A DNA stretch of 64,000 nt from positions 1,056,501 through 1,120,500 of the forward strand of contig OX419761.1 in the NCBI GenBank assembly GCA_948567375.1. Direction: 5' to 3'. The DNA comes from Lunularia cruciata (Eukaryota; Streptophyta; Marchantiopsida; Lunulariales; Lunulariaceae). This document shows positions 1 to 11,296 of the stretch, piece after piece. The notes below the pieces were generated by a model. That model saw only the letters and a program-made list of their open reading frames with translations. It did not search any database and had not been told where the DNA came from. Both the position numbers and the translations under genes were made by a program. The stretch's first letter is position 1. Each line of letters starts with the position of its first letter.

Positions 1-2
1 TT

Positions 3-311
3 AATCCAGAGCTAAGGTACATAGCTAGGAAGGACAATCCAATGGCAGATATGTTGTCTAAAGCCTGTTATGAAGGATCTGAAAATGATTGTATGGTGGA
101 TGTGCATGAGTTGGACTTGAACTTACCCTTTAGAGAAGAACTATACAAGGATGATCTTTTGGTGGTTGGAAAGTATCTTAGTTTCTAGAGAAGAACTTCG
201 AATAGACCAGGGAAGAGTTTGAGAAGATTAGAAGGAGATCTGGAAAATTCTTGATGAAGGACAGGTATCTATGGCAAAGGCCCAAAGGGCAACTCTGGAG
301 TTCCACTGAGA
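3..311 (+). pseudogene. RNase H C-terminus and integrase N-terminal linker (element G)
   Basis: Reading from base 3, the frame gives a tail (NPELRYIARKDNPMADMLSK) that matches the typical end of a Ty3/gypsy RNase H domain, where the ...DNxxADxLSR motif marks the RNase H/integrase border. The frame is the same as that of the integrase ORF downstream but is broken by TAG near 186 and by two stops near 252-257. After the stops it reads GKGPKGNSGVPLRVLG, typical of the segment before the integrase zinc finger. It is therefore one polyprotein region with point nonsense mutations rather than a separate gene. Confidence 0.7.
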
Positions 312-1490
312 GTGTTGGGAGATGAGGAGACAAAGCAGAGAGTGCTACGAGAGTCGCATGATGCAGATGCTGCCGCACATCGTGGGGTTCAGGGTACATA
401 CGAGCGCATCCGGGGTTTGTACTGGTGGCCAGGTATTTATAAAGAGGTACGGCGGTGTGTGAAAACTTGTGAAATCTGTCAGATCTACTCCAAGGTAAGG
501 CACAGAGATGGTTTGAAACCTACTTATCCGCTGAATCTCCATTTTCAATGGGTTTTGGACTTGGTTCATCTGCCTTTAGGAGTCCGAGGAGCTAAATATC
601 TAGTACTAGCTAGGGAAGACCTGTCTAATTATGTGGAAGGAAGAGCATTGTTGTCTACACATACCCAACAAGTGTGTTGGTTTGTCTTAGAGGATATCAT
701 TGCCAGGCACGGATGTTTCTACCAGATGAGGGCAGATCGAGGTGAGTTGGATGCAAGGGAAGCAGCTGACTTCTTTGCTAAGTTCAACATCAAACTGAAC
801 CTGACTACTGCCTACAATCCGGAAGCCAACAGTAAGAGTGAGCGAGGTCATCCGCCGATAGTGAATGCATTGGTGAAGGCTTGCCAAGGTGAGACCTACA
901 GATGGCCTGATTTGTTGCCCTTAGCGCTTATGGCTGATAGGATAATGTGCATCTTGGTGACTAGAATGCCGCTTGCTGAATTAGTAAGAGGGCACTTAAC
1001 TATTATGCCTATGGAGGAGGACATTGTTATTTGGAGAACTATTCAGTGGGAGGATAACGTATCTATAAAGGAATTGATTTTGCACAAAAATGAGCACTTT
1101 AACCTGATACCACTGAGAATACAAGTGGCACGCAAGAAGGTGAAGGAAGCACGGCTGAGGAACAAAGTATATTTTGACAAGACTCACCGATTGCGACCAA
1201 TGCCTATAAATGAAGGGGATTGGGTGCTGATTTCTGATAATAGCCTAGACGTACAGCATTTGACCCTCAAGAAGTTTGCCCGCCGTTGGCATGGTCCATT
1301 TGTTGTTACCAAAGTTCACGAGAATGCCACCTACAGTGTGCAGGAGCTAGATTGCACTACACATTGTCTACCTTATGTGGGGAAAAGGGTTAAAATTTTC
1401 AAGAGGCGATCAGGAACCAAGGAGGAAAGAGATCGTGACTTCAGCTTTGGAGGTGATTTGGAAGATGCCACTGAAGAAAGCTCATATTGA
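312..1490 (+). CDS. Ty3/gypsy integrase ORF (element G pol, C-terminal)
   Basis: A 392-residue open frame covering a nearly whole retroviral-type integrase, the enzyme that joins retrotransposon cDNA to host DNA. The N-terminal HHCC zinc-binding domain has H16, H23, C53 and C56 (TCEIC). The catalytic core has D83 (WVLDLVHLP), D142 (ADRGE) and E177 (SERGH), with spacing close to the canonical D,D-35-E. The C-terminal part has a GPY/F-like module (RRWHGPFVV, about residues 325-335). The ATG is arbitrary; in life the protein would be cut from a Pol polyprotein. No chromodomain is visible after the GPY/F module; the C-terminus is acidic and charged. The core motif RHGCF...ADRGE differs from that of the other elements here, so this is a distinct lineage. 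Confidence 0.8.
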   Translation: MLGDEETKQRVLRESHDADAAAHRGVQGTYERIRGLYWWPGIYKEVRRCVKTCEICQIYSKVRHRDGLKPTYPLNLHFQWVLDLVHLPLGVRGAKYLVLAREDLSNYVEGRALLSTHTQQVCWFVLEDIIARHGCFYQMRADRGELDAREAADFFAKFNIKLNLTTAYNPEANSKSERGHPPIVNALVKACQGETYRWPDLLPLALMADRIMCILVTRMPLAELVRGHLTIMPMEEDIVIWRTIQWEDNVSIKELILHKNEHFNLIPLRIQVARKKVKEARLRNKVYFDKTHRLRPMPINEGDWVLISDNSLDVQHLTLKKFARRWHGPFVVTKVHENATYSVQELDCTTHCLPYVGKRVKIFKRRSGTKEERDRDFSFGGDLEDATEESSY

Positions 1491-1706
1491 TCACTCCGGA
1501 CTTGCAGGTGCAAACCGGTGGCTGCACAGGATTGGTGGGGGTGGATGTCGTCAAGAAAATAATCTACATGTAGTATTGGTGCCATTGGTGTGAGTTTTTC
1601 ATGTTAGTGAACTCAAGAGTTTATGGTATGGTGAAATTGGTAGTTTTTTTGTGTTCCTATAAGCTCAAGGATTTTCTCTTATGTTAAGGGAGGGAGGAAA
1701 AAAAGT
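1491..1706 (+). other. 3' untranslated segment with polypurine tract (element G)
   Basis: Noncoding stretch after the integrase stop. At 1685-1706 it contains an almost pure purine run (agggagggaggaaaaaaag), the expected plus-strand primer site immediately before a 3' LTR. No ORF is supported. Confidence 0.5.
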
Positions 1707-3109
1707 GGTGGATTTTCTTTAATGTTACATAAGCTCGGGGTTTATTTGCATGTCACTTAAGCATTGGAGTTTTTTTATGTTATTGGGGTCTCAGGAGTAT
1801 TTTAGTTAGTTGCAGTAGCAAAAGGGGAAGATTTGGCAGGCAGAAAAATCTTAAAGTGTTTTGGTCAGGACAGAAAAATCTCGAGGGTTTTCTGTAGGGA
1901 AGAGAGAGATAGAGAAGTCTTGAAGGACTTGGCAGGAATAGAGATGTTTTGAGATTTTTGGACAGCAGGGGTCTTTTTTGAGAAAGACAAAAGGGCTAGC
2001 AGTGGGGTTTTTGGGAAGGGAAAAGGGGTTTTTGAGGGAGCAATGCTAGCCAGGAGTGGAATTTTCTGAAAGAGAAAAGTTTTGCAGGAAAGCAAAGGCC
2101 TTGAGAGTGCAGGCAAAAAATGGGTTTCTTTGCAAGAGAATGAAGGACCTTGCAGGAGAGAGAAGGCTGGACAAGAAAGAAAATTTTGCAGGACTAGTAG
2201 TGCTGAGAGAGGGTTCAGGAAGGAGAAAGGGTTTGTAGAAGAATGTTCCTCAGGAGTTGATGCTTGGACAGAAAAAGTTTAGAGAAGGGCAGTAGGGCTG
2301 AGTTTGGAGCTTCACGAATTGACTGGGAGATTGAAAGAGAGGGCAGTTTCAAGCATTTGTTGGGCTGGTCTGCAACAAGACAGAGGAAGGAGAGAGAGAG
2401 AGATGCCTTGAGAGGCCATTGGCAATGACATGACCAGGGAGAAAAATTTGAAATTGAAGAGCTGATGGGTGTCAGTGCAAGGAAAAATTGATGGGAGTGC
2501 GACTAGGAGGTTAAGAAAAGGTCTGGAGTGTGAGTTTCCTTATTGTTATCAAATAGAGTGTGTGTGAGAAGCGCCAGCTGAAGTGAAGTTCTATCATAAT
2601 TTAGTGCAGACATTGTATGAACTGGAATTGGTTGGGTTGTTGATCTTGTGAACCTCACATCTGAAAATTTTATGAATGATGAATCCTGAGATGATGGTGT
2701 GTTTGACTTGTGACTAGCGTCAAAGAAGCTCCATTTTAGGAGCTCTCAGTCCGTCTATATGAATGGTTTGACTCAGCAGTCTGGCCGGGTTGAGCTGAAT
2801 AGAATACTAATTGTTGTTTGTTAAAATTCCAGCCTCTCTTAAGAACCATTAGGTCCTAAAACCATAGCTAAAACCGCATGAGCTAGCCAATTCTGTGAAG
2901 GCCAAGGACAAACACAAACCATTGAGAAACTTGACCTCATGAAACAAAGAAAACCCTAAATTCTTATAGAGCTGAGATTTCCTAGCACACTCAGAATAGG
3001 AAGAAGATGTCAATCTACAAGGACCCTAATTCAACTACTACAAGGACAAACTAAGCACAAGCAGCCAGGTGCCTGATGCACTCTCGAGGGCCAAACAAAT
3101 TCCCCGACA
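1707..3109 (+). repeat. Putative 3' LTR of element G
   Basis: The segment starts with TG directly after the purine tract and ends with CA at 3109 (ccccgaca), just before MRPL41-intron-like sequence resumes. Length would be about 1.4 kb. The 5' LTR is outside the window, so the borders cannot be confirmed by comparison. The first 700 bp are purine-rich and repetitive (aggaaa, gagagag runs near 2380-2402). ORFs here are short and unconvincing. Confidence 0.5.
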
Positions 3110-4350
3110 ACGGTTAGTACATGTGCATGTTCCGTTACTTTTTTAATATAGATTTGTACACAAGTCAACCCATGGGATACACGATATTGGCTAGTTTAAG
3201 TTTTCATGCTCCAATTTTCAATGATTTGAGATTGAAGTTACTCCTTGACTTATAAGATGGTATACCGCTTGTTCATTAAGTATTTGTCTTGTATCTAATG
3301 GGATCTTGGTGTTTCCCAACTAAAGGCCTATGTGGCACACAACACACCCAAGGTCCTTAAATTGATAAAAACTTGGTAGGAAAAAACTATTCCAACACCA
3401 GAGCTGGTAGAGGTTTTTGAATTCTTATCTCTCTTTTAGCATAATTTTGATTATTCCTTGTTGGACTTTGTTAAGAATTGTGCCATGCATGAGATTTTTC
3501 ACCATCAAAAGATTATACTTGAGTAGGTAGGAGATAATAGCACCAAGACCATTTGACTTTTTGACTTGCTTCATAAAAGATGCATACTCATTGATCAATC
3601 CTTGCTTGTACACTCCTAAGAAGTAAATGCCTTGCACAATGCTTCAGATCTACATTGATAGGGTTGTAAAGCTTGAGATGTGGTGATATTGTGCCATTTC
3701 CTCTCAATTTTAATTGAGAGAGACATTAGAAGTTAACTGAGATGGAGAGATCATAAATGTCCTTATTGAGCTTTTCTTGTTGCCTTAGTCTTTGAGAATT
3801 TCCTTATTGGTTGATGTCAAAGATTCCATAGGAGGCTATCATTGTACACCATGCATCTCAAGTCCTTAATAAATTTCACTTCACTTGGAGGGTCCTTGGG
3901 AGCATTGAGCAAAGCTTGACTTCTCTTGCTTGATGAAATTCAAGAGACAAAAGTAACTCCATCCATGTCAACCAAATTATATGAAATCTTTGATTGTACT
4001 CTCAATTTATCTCAATATTGATAGTTGGTTGGTCGGTCATATAAGCTCCAAACCTGGTGCATGTGTTTGAGCTGATATCTAGAGATTCATAACTATATTT
4101 CTGTAGACTTCCTCAAAATATGTGTAAAATTTTTTTGGAGGCTTTTTTGTTTTTTTTGTTTTGTTTATCCTATCTTTAGATCTGCCTAATTTGGACAATG
4201 GTAGGATGTAATTATGCTTAACAAGCTGTTGGAGAATTACAACTCTAAACATAACTCTACAAGTTCAACTTCATACGCAAAAAGTAGAAAAATATTTTAC
4301 TGAATGAATAAAATGTATGTTTAATATTATCACTCATCTAGATAGTTGTA
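3110..4350 (+). pseudogene. MRPL41 third-intron duplicate (copy A)
   Basis: From 3112 the sequence follows the start of the third MRPL41 intron (11904 onwards) and, further on, the same intron in copy C (59753-61018). Shared landmarks include ggttagtacatgtgc, gtacacaagtca, tgtttcccaact and cacacaacacaccca. Copies A and C remain alignable to about 4350 and 61018, well past the point (12420) where the gene at 11.3 kb diverges. Most CpGs present in the gene are TpG or CpA here, as expected of old methylated DNA. No exon is left in this copy because element G replaced the left side. Confidence 0.75.
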
Positions 4351-5850
4351 AAGATGATGTAGTTCTCAGACCGTTCTCATGTAATAGAAGTAAATCTAGA
4401 ATCATTATCCTTCCACTCTATTCCAATACTCAAGTAACACAAATAAAGAGCATATTTCATAATCTCATTTGGTTCTTAGACACCTTTGTGTATAAGAACA
4501 TAATGCAAGTCCTAAAGCAATATATCAAGTGAGATATATAACATGGTATTCAACTTTCAACCAAGAAATTTCTTTTTCTTTTACCATGAGTTGTATTACA
4601 AGCATGATTTAAATCAATGTGTTTATTACAAGTAGACTATTCTAGACTTTGTAGAGCTTTTGTATACTAGTCATTTGTAATGAAAATATAGACGAGTGAG
4701 ATGTTGATAAATTAAATAAATAAATGAACAAATATTTAATAGTAGACATTTTTAAAATATAGTACTAATATATAGTTAACAAGATATGATAGAATTGCCA
4801 AATAATAATTAAAAATATTATAATAAATCAATAAATCAATCAATATAGGATTTATCTAAAATTGGAAGACAACATGTAGATATTGACTTTGGACTACTAA
4901 ATAATGATACTACTGATTTTTAAAATTTATATTAAATTAATGTACAAACTCAACAATATTTTATGAATTAATTAGAGTTTAAAATGCCTATTTAACAACT
5001 TTTAAACTCTCAAAAGTTTAGAATTTGAAAAATTAACATCACATGTACTATGTAAACTCAAGAAACTTCTCAACCATAATGCAAATATAACAAGTAAGAT
5101 TCAAAATGCTACTTCAATCAATATCCAAACCAAAAATTTCCATTGGGAGTTCCAAGTATTTCCTTGCAATGATCTCCATTTATGTATTTATATAAAAAGG
5201 TTCTTTCCCATGTTACTTGCTGAGTTTATAAACACCGGTAATGTGTGATATGTGAATGGAATTTTAGTAACGTCCACTCTAAACAAGTGCAATGCATCGA
5301 TTTTGCTCCTAGATCGCACTTATGGAATTTATGCTAGAACCCAAAAATTCCCTACGAGCTCTTAAATCATTTAAAAACTATCCAGAAAATGGGTTTGGAC
5401 AAGTGGAGCTATCGAGTGTATAATTGTTACTATTAAAATGTCAAAGTATAAGAATAAATATCTATAATGTGGTTTTGGAATGAATTCCATGCAAAGGTTA
5501 TTGGTTATTTCTAAAGAAAATTTTGGTATAAAATTTGTAAGTGAGATGATATTGGCACTATTGCACTTATCAAAAGTCTGATTCATTATAGTTTTCCATG
5601 TTATTCGCAGCCAAAATTTCAATCCCTAACGAGAGTTGCCCTATCCAAATTGACTTCACGCGAGTGCACTTGATATAATTTGATTATCTTTTCAAACAGA
5701 TTTGGTTTTGAATGATTTAGTTTGGAGGAAAATTTGTGAAGATATTGTCACCATGTCCCTCCACAATGACTTTTGGGCTCGAGTATACTAGGGAGGTTCA
5801 GAAATAGTTATACAAAGTTTCATAACTTTTCATATAGATTATTACAAAGC
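4351..5850. other. AT-rich intergenic DNA, no gene seen
   Basis: AT-rich sequence with short, scattered ORFs only. It may continue the intron-derived duplicate of copy A, but there is no second copy in the window to compare it with. I see no protein domain or RNA gene. Confidence 0.6.
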
Positions 5851-5944
5851 GTTGACTAAATGGGTACGGTGTGTGACCGAGAGGTAGAAAAGGTATAGTT
5901 GACTAAATGGGTACGGTGTGTGACCGAGAGGTAGAAAAGGTATA
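5851..5944. repeat. Perfect 47-bp tandem duplication
   Basis: Two identical 47-bp units (5851-5897 and 5898-5944), beginning gttgactaaatgggtacg. It is the first of three abutting tandem duplications and overlaps the next by a few bases. Identity implies a recent event. Confidence 0.95.
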
Positions 5945-6313
5945 GTTACGGAGTTTGGGCCAAGTTCCTTATTATTAGCACACTCCATATGACGTGGTTC
6001 GTAGAAAATAAGCAATAAGGAATTTTTGTTATCACTCTTGAGTGCATTGATTACATATTAGGGTTAATAAAGTTTATCGTTTAGGTTAGAGTGAAAGTGG
6101 CGGCCACTAAAGGGAGCATCCAAGGGGTATAGTTACGGAGTTTGGGCCAAGTTCCTTATTATTAGTGCACTCCATATGAGGTGGTTCGTAGAAAATAAAC
6201 AATAAGGAATTTTTGTTATCACTCTTTAGTGCATTGATTACATATTAGGGTTAATAAAGTTTATCGTTTAGGTTAGAGTGAAAGTGGCGGCCACCAAAGG
6301 GAGCATCCATGAT
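5941..6313. repeat. 187-bp tandem duplication
   Basis: Two units of about 187 bp (5941-6127 and 6128-6313), each starting tatagttacggagtttggg and ending at gggagcatcca. The copies differ at about six positions by eye, so this duplication is older than its 47-bp and 81-bp neighbours. Confidence 0.95.
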
Positions 6314-6450
6314 GTTCAAGAACACCCATGGTAATCAAAAGTTGACAAATTTATGCACTAGACGATCGAGGCCACCAAAGGGAGCATCCATGATGTTCAA
6401 GAATACCCATGGTAATCAAAAGTTGACAAATTTATGCACTAGACAAGTGG
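6289..6450. repeat. 81-bp tandem duplication
   Basis: Two units starting ggccaccaaagggagcatcc at 6289 and 6370. They are nearly identical (one internal difference, cacccatgg against tacccatgg) until the right end. The left unit begins inside the second 187-bp unit, so this duplication was laid over the previous one. Confidence 0.95.
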
Positions 6451-6504
6451 GAACACAATTTATATGGGATTTCATATGTTAATTTAGGATTAAATGGGAT
6501 TTTT

Positions 6505-6668
6505 CTCGTTGCTGCTTGTTGTTGCTCGTCGCTGCTCGTAGTTGCTTGCGCTGCTCGTAGTCGCCTATTGCTGCCCGTTGCCGCTCTTTGGCGCTCGAAG
6601 CTCGTTGGCGCACGTACATGCTGGTTGCTGCTGGTAGATGCTCGTTGCCACGGGTAGTCGCTTGATAG
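6505..6668. repeat. Degenerate GCTGCTCGT-type minisatellite
   Basis: About 160 bp of imperfect repeats of gctgctcgt and variants (ttgctcgtc, gctgcccgt, gttgctgctgg). It is CpG-rich against an AT-rich background. Two overlapping minus-strand ORFs rich in Ala, Gln and Arg arise from the repeat and are not treated as genes. Confidence 0.8.
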
Positions 6669-7284
6669 TGCAAGTTGATTTTGCATCCAAATGTGAGCCT
6701 ACATTGTAATCAAGTTTTTGCTAAATTTTTGTTGCACTTTTGGAATAAAATTCCTTGATTTCTAATTAATTTCTTGGTTGCCATAAGATGATGTAAATCA
6801 TTTTCCATAACTAGCGCTATCTCCCTCACCACTAATATATATGGATGTGAACCAACACACCAATGCAAAGCTACAAAACCCACTGGTTTAGTTTAGTGAC
6901 AAGAGTATTTGCACAACATTCGCATTTACATACGGTGAATTTGAATTGTTGAAAGCGGCATTTTGGATCTGCCAAAAGATTTCATAAATCCCATTCTAAG
7001 AATCACCCACCAGAAGAGCGTGACAACTCTCTCAAGAAACCACAGTCATTTATTTCACTATAGAACTCCTAAACATTTGTAGTATAATGTTTGATTTTTA
7101 TAAATGAATGTAAATTACATGTGATATACCATATAATAATTTATGAAATATTCGTTTATTAACATCTCATCTGAAACCGTTCATTTATTAGCACTCATCT
7201 CTTTATAAAATTCACAAAAAATAATTATGAAGTTTGGTTATGTATCCAATAGACCTCCAAATTCACTAAAAATAATTATGAAGT
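6669..7284. other. AT-rich spacer upstream of the MRPL41 island
   Basis: AT-rich sequence without coding signal. A short near-duplicate occurs at 7208-7295 (two runs around aaaaataattatgaagttt with tccaatagacctcca and tcccctggacctctg), a small local duplication. Confidence 0.5.
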
Positions 7285-7839
7285 TTGTTATTTATCCCCT
7301 GGACCTCTGTCAAACCTGTTTCTGAAACCCCTTCTATTCTTATTCTTTATTGTAGTTTTTACGTGGATGGTGACGGTTCGCGATCAATCTTATGCCGACA
7401 GAACCCAAAAGTTTTTTGTGGCGGCTCACAAAATCACTCATCAATCCGTCGCTCTTTCCACACTACTCATGCAAGCTTCCGAGCACTAGAAGGATTTCTA
7501 CAGGAGAACGGACCGTAGACGCCGAGGCGATGAGAAATTCGAAATACAAACAGCCTCCAGTTCTGGTGCGAAAATCCAGAAATCTTTAATCTGATTATTT
7601 ACGATCGCCTGTGAGATCTCGGTACATCTGAGCCGCTGGTGCAGGTTCCGACGGTTGCCGAGAAGGCTGCGTGAGCGGTGACTTCGACCCCAGTGCCCGA
7701 GCTCGCTACGCTTGGTGACCAAGCTCTGATTATCAGGCCGCGCGGCCTACACCCCTTCGCATCATCGACAAATTCTGCAGACATGAAGGCCGAACCCCAT
7801 TGAATCTGCACGGGCAGCTTGCACCTGGATTCGGGAAAG
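7285..7839 (+). promoter_or_regulatory. MRPL41: Probable promoter and 5' UTR exon of MRPL41
   Basis: From about 7.35 kb the sequence changes abruptly from AT-rich to CpG-rich, typical of an unmethylated promoter region. A good splice donor (gggaaag then gtatgt) follows 7839. The short ORFs in several frames (7285-7850) resemble nothing known to me and probably reflect UTR sequence. Assignment to MRPL41 is inferred from position, strand and the matching splice sites at 8853 and 11222. No clear TATA box was found; the transcription start is unknown. Confidence 0.35.
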
Positions 7840-10800
7840 GTATGTTTCACAATTTGATGCCTCCATGTGTGTTTTGTGTCGTGGGAGAAAGTTGTGATTG
7901 TTGAACGAAGGATTGGTCGTTAAGTTTTGGAGTAAGGTTGGGAAAGCATGAAGAAAAAATTGAGCGGAGCAGTATGCTAGTCAAGGCGCCTCCTGTCTGG
8001 AAGTAATAGCAATGAAGTTCGAGCCGTTGTATGGTCCCAGGTGGCGATTCATGACCGGTGGAGTTTTCCCTGTGTGTAATTGAGGATGCCCTCCAAGGTA
8101 GCATAAGTGTTGGATTGTTGAATGTTAGGTAGGCTGGGATCTGTGTAGGCTCGTTAGATGCAGTGTTTGTGTGAAGACCAGATCGTTTAAGGAGTTTTGA
8201 TGCCACTGTTTTCTACTGATCTTTTGTCAGCAGTAGACTTGGACTCTATCCCCGCGTCACGCTTAGAGTTTTCTATCCTTTTCTCCTATACGAAGAGATC
8301 ATTCGTTTCCTGCTCTTGCCAAATACAGTAACTCCTTTTAGGTCTGTCTTGCGCAACGTCCTTACACTATATCGCGTGATCAGTTCACTGTGAATCATCT
8401 GTTTCAACTCCGAAGCTACTGCCAATCCCCTCGTCTGCGCTCTCACGATCCCTTCCAGTTGGCCTCGTTCGTTTCTAATGCATTCGGATTGTGTCTGGTC
8501 TCAACATTAGCTATTTTTCTTTTTCCATCAGAGTCTTAAGCCAGGGAAGTGAAATTCACGATTTCATACAGTGTTACGGAAAGTGTAGTTGAAGCAAGCC
8601 TCAGTAGGAAGTGCGCAGCTTACAATCTTGTATGTTCTAGCATATTGACTGCACGCAGGCTTTTTCTTCCCTTGTCTTGCAAAATTGATGAACACCATAT
8701 CTGACACATCAATAGTCCGCTTCCTGGTCGGTCATTCAACAAGGTATTGTCTTACTTCTGGAAACTAATTGTCTCTAATATACCTTCGGTTCACCACCTG
8801 TAAGTTTGAAGACTGCGAGAACTAATGAACAACCATATTCCGGATTTCGCAGGCCTGACCACCAGTCAGTACTCATGGCAGCTCCACGGACTAAAGATTA
8901 CTTGCTTGATCTCCTAAAGGTTAGCCATCATTTTCTTTGAGACCTATCCGGGCTTTGGACACATCTCGACGTGGAAAGACCAGGGTTTACGCCCTATTCT
9001 CCTCACCTTTGTCTCGACATGTCCACATTTCTCACGTTTAGCTCTGAAGGTTATGCGATGATCAATGTTTTCTCGGGACCTTACACTGAACTTTGGAAAA
9101 TTGGTGCCGCACTCGTCTCCTTACGGAAATTGTAGTGAATCAGGAAGTCCATGTCCTGGTAGTCGGGACTATATATCTCTGCCAGTGACTTTGCCTCAGA
9201 GAAAAGCAGATGACTTTTGCTGATAAGAGCTGTAGCTGTTTGCTTTAACTCTCAGCGTCGAATATGTTTTAGAGGTCGATGGCACCAGCTAAAGTGTACG
9301 AGAGCGGAATAGGGTAGCTTACAGAAGCGTAAATATGTTCTAGATCTCACGTAAGGTAATCACTATCGCAATGCCCTATGTTAGGCAATGTCACAACGAG
9401 TCTTCGGTACAACTGAGTGATACTCTTTCTTAGTGGAGCACCTTGCAATCTAGTCTGCGGCTGACTTGAGGTTGTACCTCAGGTCAATGGAATCGAAGCA
9501 ACGACGTATGACCATCCAAAGGTTTAAACTGTGGAGGAACAGGTGAGTCCAAGTGCATACTGCATAGAGATCCGTTGTGGATGACCTGCAGAGTAGATCT
9601 GTCTGCCAGTTTCCGACTTTCCCACATGTATGCCAGTATTCTCGTGCGGACATCATTTACAATATACTTCTCTAGATCATCAACAACTCTATCGCAGGTG
9701 TTGGAGCTCAAATTTTCTTGTTTCTTTCAAGGCCGAGCATGTTGGGCATCTGGACTGAGGACACAGCAAGAATCTTTTATTAAAGTTGGTTCCATATCTG
9801 GTTTTTGTTCGGAGTTTTGCAAGTAGTGGTGTACTTGGAGTACAGAAACCAATGATGTTCGGAATGTATTACGTCAATTATCTTAGGTTCACAGGTGATA
9901 GAGTTTTAGAGGGATGTGCAGTTTTTTGTGTCGTTTGGAGGTGAAGTTACTTGTTGCCATCGTCACCATGGTCATTGTCTCAATACACTTTGTGCAAATT
10001 TGAACCCTTTTGCTGATGTCCGAACGTGGTGTCCCACGATGGAGCGCAAGACAAGCTTATTTTAGTGTCAGCCTTAAAATCATCGAAGATAGACTTGAAA
10101 GGTACATTTGTACAAAAGTGACTGTTGCACTGCTCACTACTACCGAGTAGGATCTGCCAAACTATACAATGGGTCAAGATGAACTAAGTTATGCTGTTGA
10201 TACGAGACACAGAAGATATGGGACAGTTTGTCAACCCACATTCTACCATGTATGAGTTTGTTGTTCCTTATGTGTGGTTTTACAAAGTCACTAGCTAGAA
10301 CTCACGAATTTTCAAGTTTCATTACGAGTTCCTGTGTAATTGGCAGGAAGTTTCACAACTTCTTCAGCTTATGTTTTTTCTTATGATCTTTAAAACGCAT
10401 GAGGCGTTATAGGTAGTATGGGGACATGGTTCAGTATCCAGACATATTCCTATCGGTTAGATAAGTCATAATGACATGGCTTTATTTTTGGTTCCATCTT
10501 CGTAGTAGAATATATGAAAGAGGGTTCATGATGCTCAAGAATCATATCCAGGTTTTCGTAACTCTATTAAGGACACTGTTATTCTCGCTTTGTGTTGCTC
10601 TGGGATTCAACTTCTTAGTACTCTCTTCTTTACGCTATCTCAATGCAAAGCCAGATCAAGATTCACAGTGAGCTCAATGTCTCATGTGTCTTTACCCTGC
10701 TTTGCATCACAGCATTATCCACAATCAAGTCATTTTGCCGGGGTCACAAGGCAAATCCATAGCATATTGCAACTGGACATAGGCAAAGTTGAGGTGATAT

Positions 10801-11221
10801 GATATATTACAGGTAATATAAAACAAATTTATACTAGTAGGAGACGGTTCCTACTAGTACCACTCTCTTATATAATACCTAGGTTTCTGGCATGGTCCTT
10901 TGGTCATGACGGTCATCAAGCAATTTTGACACTGTGAAACAGAGAGAGCTCGCAACAATGCATTGCTCAAGTGGAGCAGGTGAGGTCGATAGTTTAGGCT
11001 CAAGCTTTTAGGACACTGATTGCTGTGGGAGATGTGGCGTGATTTTGACGATTTATTTATTCCGGAGTGACTGACCAGAGCAAGAAGGTCCATATTTAAG
11101 CTATGCTCCATACTCTTTTGCTTAGATCATGGTAGCTCTTTTGGCGAGAGGAGGGTGCCATTAGGTTTCAAATTTTGCTTCGGGAAATTGAGATTTGGGT
11201 GTTGGTGTGCTTCCTCGACAG
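7840..11221 (+). other. MRPL41: Probable 5' UTR introns of MRPL41 with a small internal exon
   Basis: CpG-rich unique sequence between the presumed UTR exon and the MRPL41 coding exon. A small exon candidate lies at 8853-8919: it is preceded by ttcgcag, followed by gttagc, and carries an ATG at 8875. The acceptor before the coding exon is cctcgacag at 11213-11221. The last part of this stretch, from about 11.1 kb, is duplicated in copy C at 55255, so the intron was present when the duplication arose. Other ORFs here (around 9450-9830, 9980-10177 and 10470-10800) lack recognisable domains. Confidence 0.4.
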
Positions 11222-11296
11222 GTAATTGAAGAGAAGATTGGCATTTCAGGGAGGGTGAGATCTAGATTCGAAGCAAGGAGTGAAGCATGGTGTTAG
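8875..11296 (+). CDS. Possible spliced upstream ORF (39 codons) overlapping MRPL41 start
   Basis: Joining 8875-8919 to 11222-11296 gives an in-frame product that starts MAAPRTKDYLLDLLK and ends EARSEAWC, with its stop (TAG, 11294-11296) overlapping the MRPL41 start codon (11287-11289) in another frame. The splice sites are plausible on both sides and the junction falls in phase 0. I do not recognise the peptide. It could be a regulatory upstream ORF limiting MRPL41 translation, the first exon of an unrelated protein spliced elsewhere, or chance: the 24 open codons after the junction are not improbable by themselves. Confidence 0.25.

Larger units (their letters stand above)
1..3109 (+). mobile_element. 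Ty3/gypsy LTR retrotransposon, 3' part (element G)
   Basis: The window opens inside the pol gene of a Ty3/gypsy element: the tail of RNase H, then integrase, a polypurine tract and a putative 3' LTR. The order RNase H then integrase is the Ty3/gypsy order. The right boundary is set where sequence resembling the MRPL41 third intron resumes (ggttagtac at 3112), so the element sits in an old copy of that gene. The 5' part is outside the window. The 392-codon integrase frame is open, while the segment just upstream has three stops. Confidence 0.8.

Noticed and set aside
6432-6686. Overlapping minus-strand ORFs rich in Ala, Gln and Arg
   Set aside because: They arise from the GCTGCTCGT-type minisatellite in two frames and show no start context or conservation.
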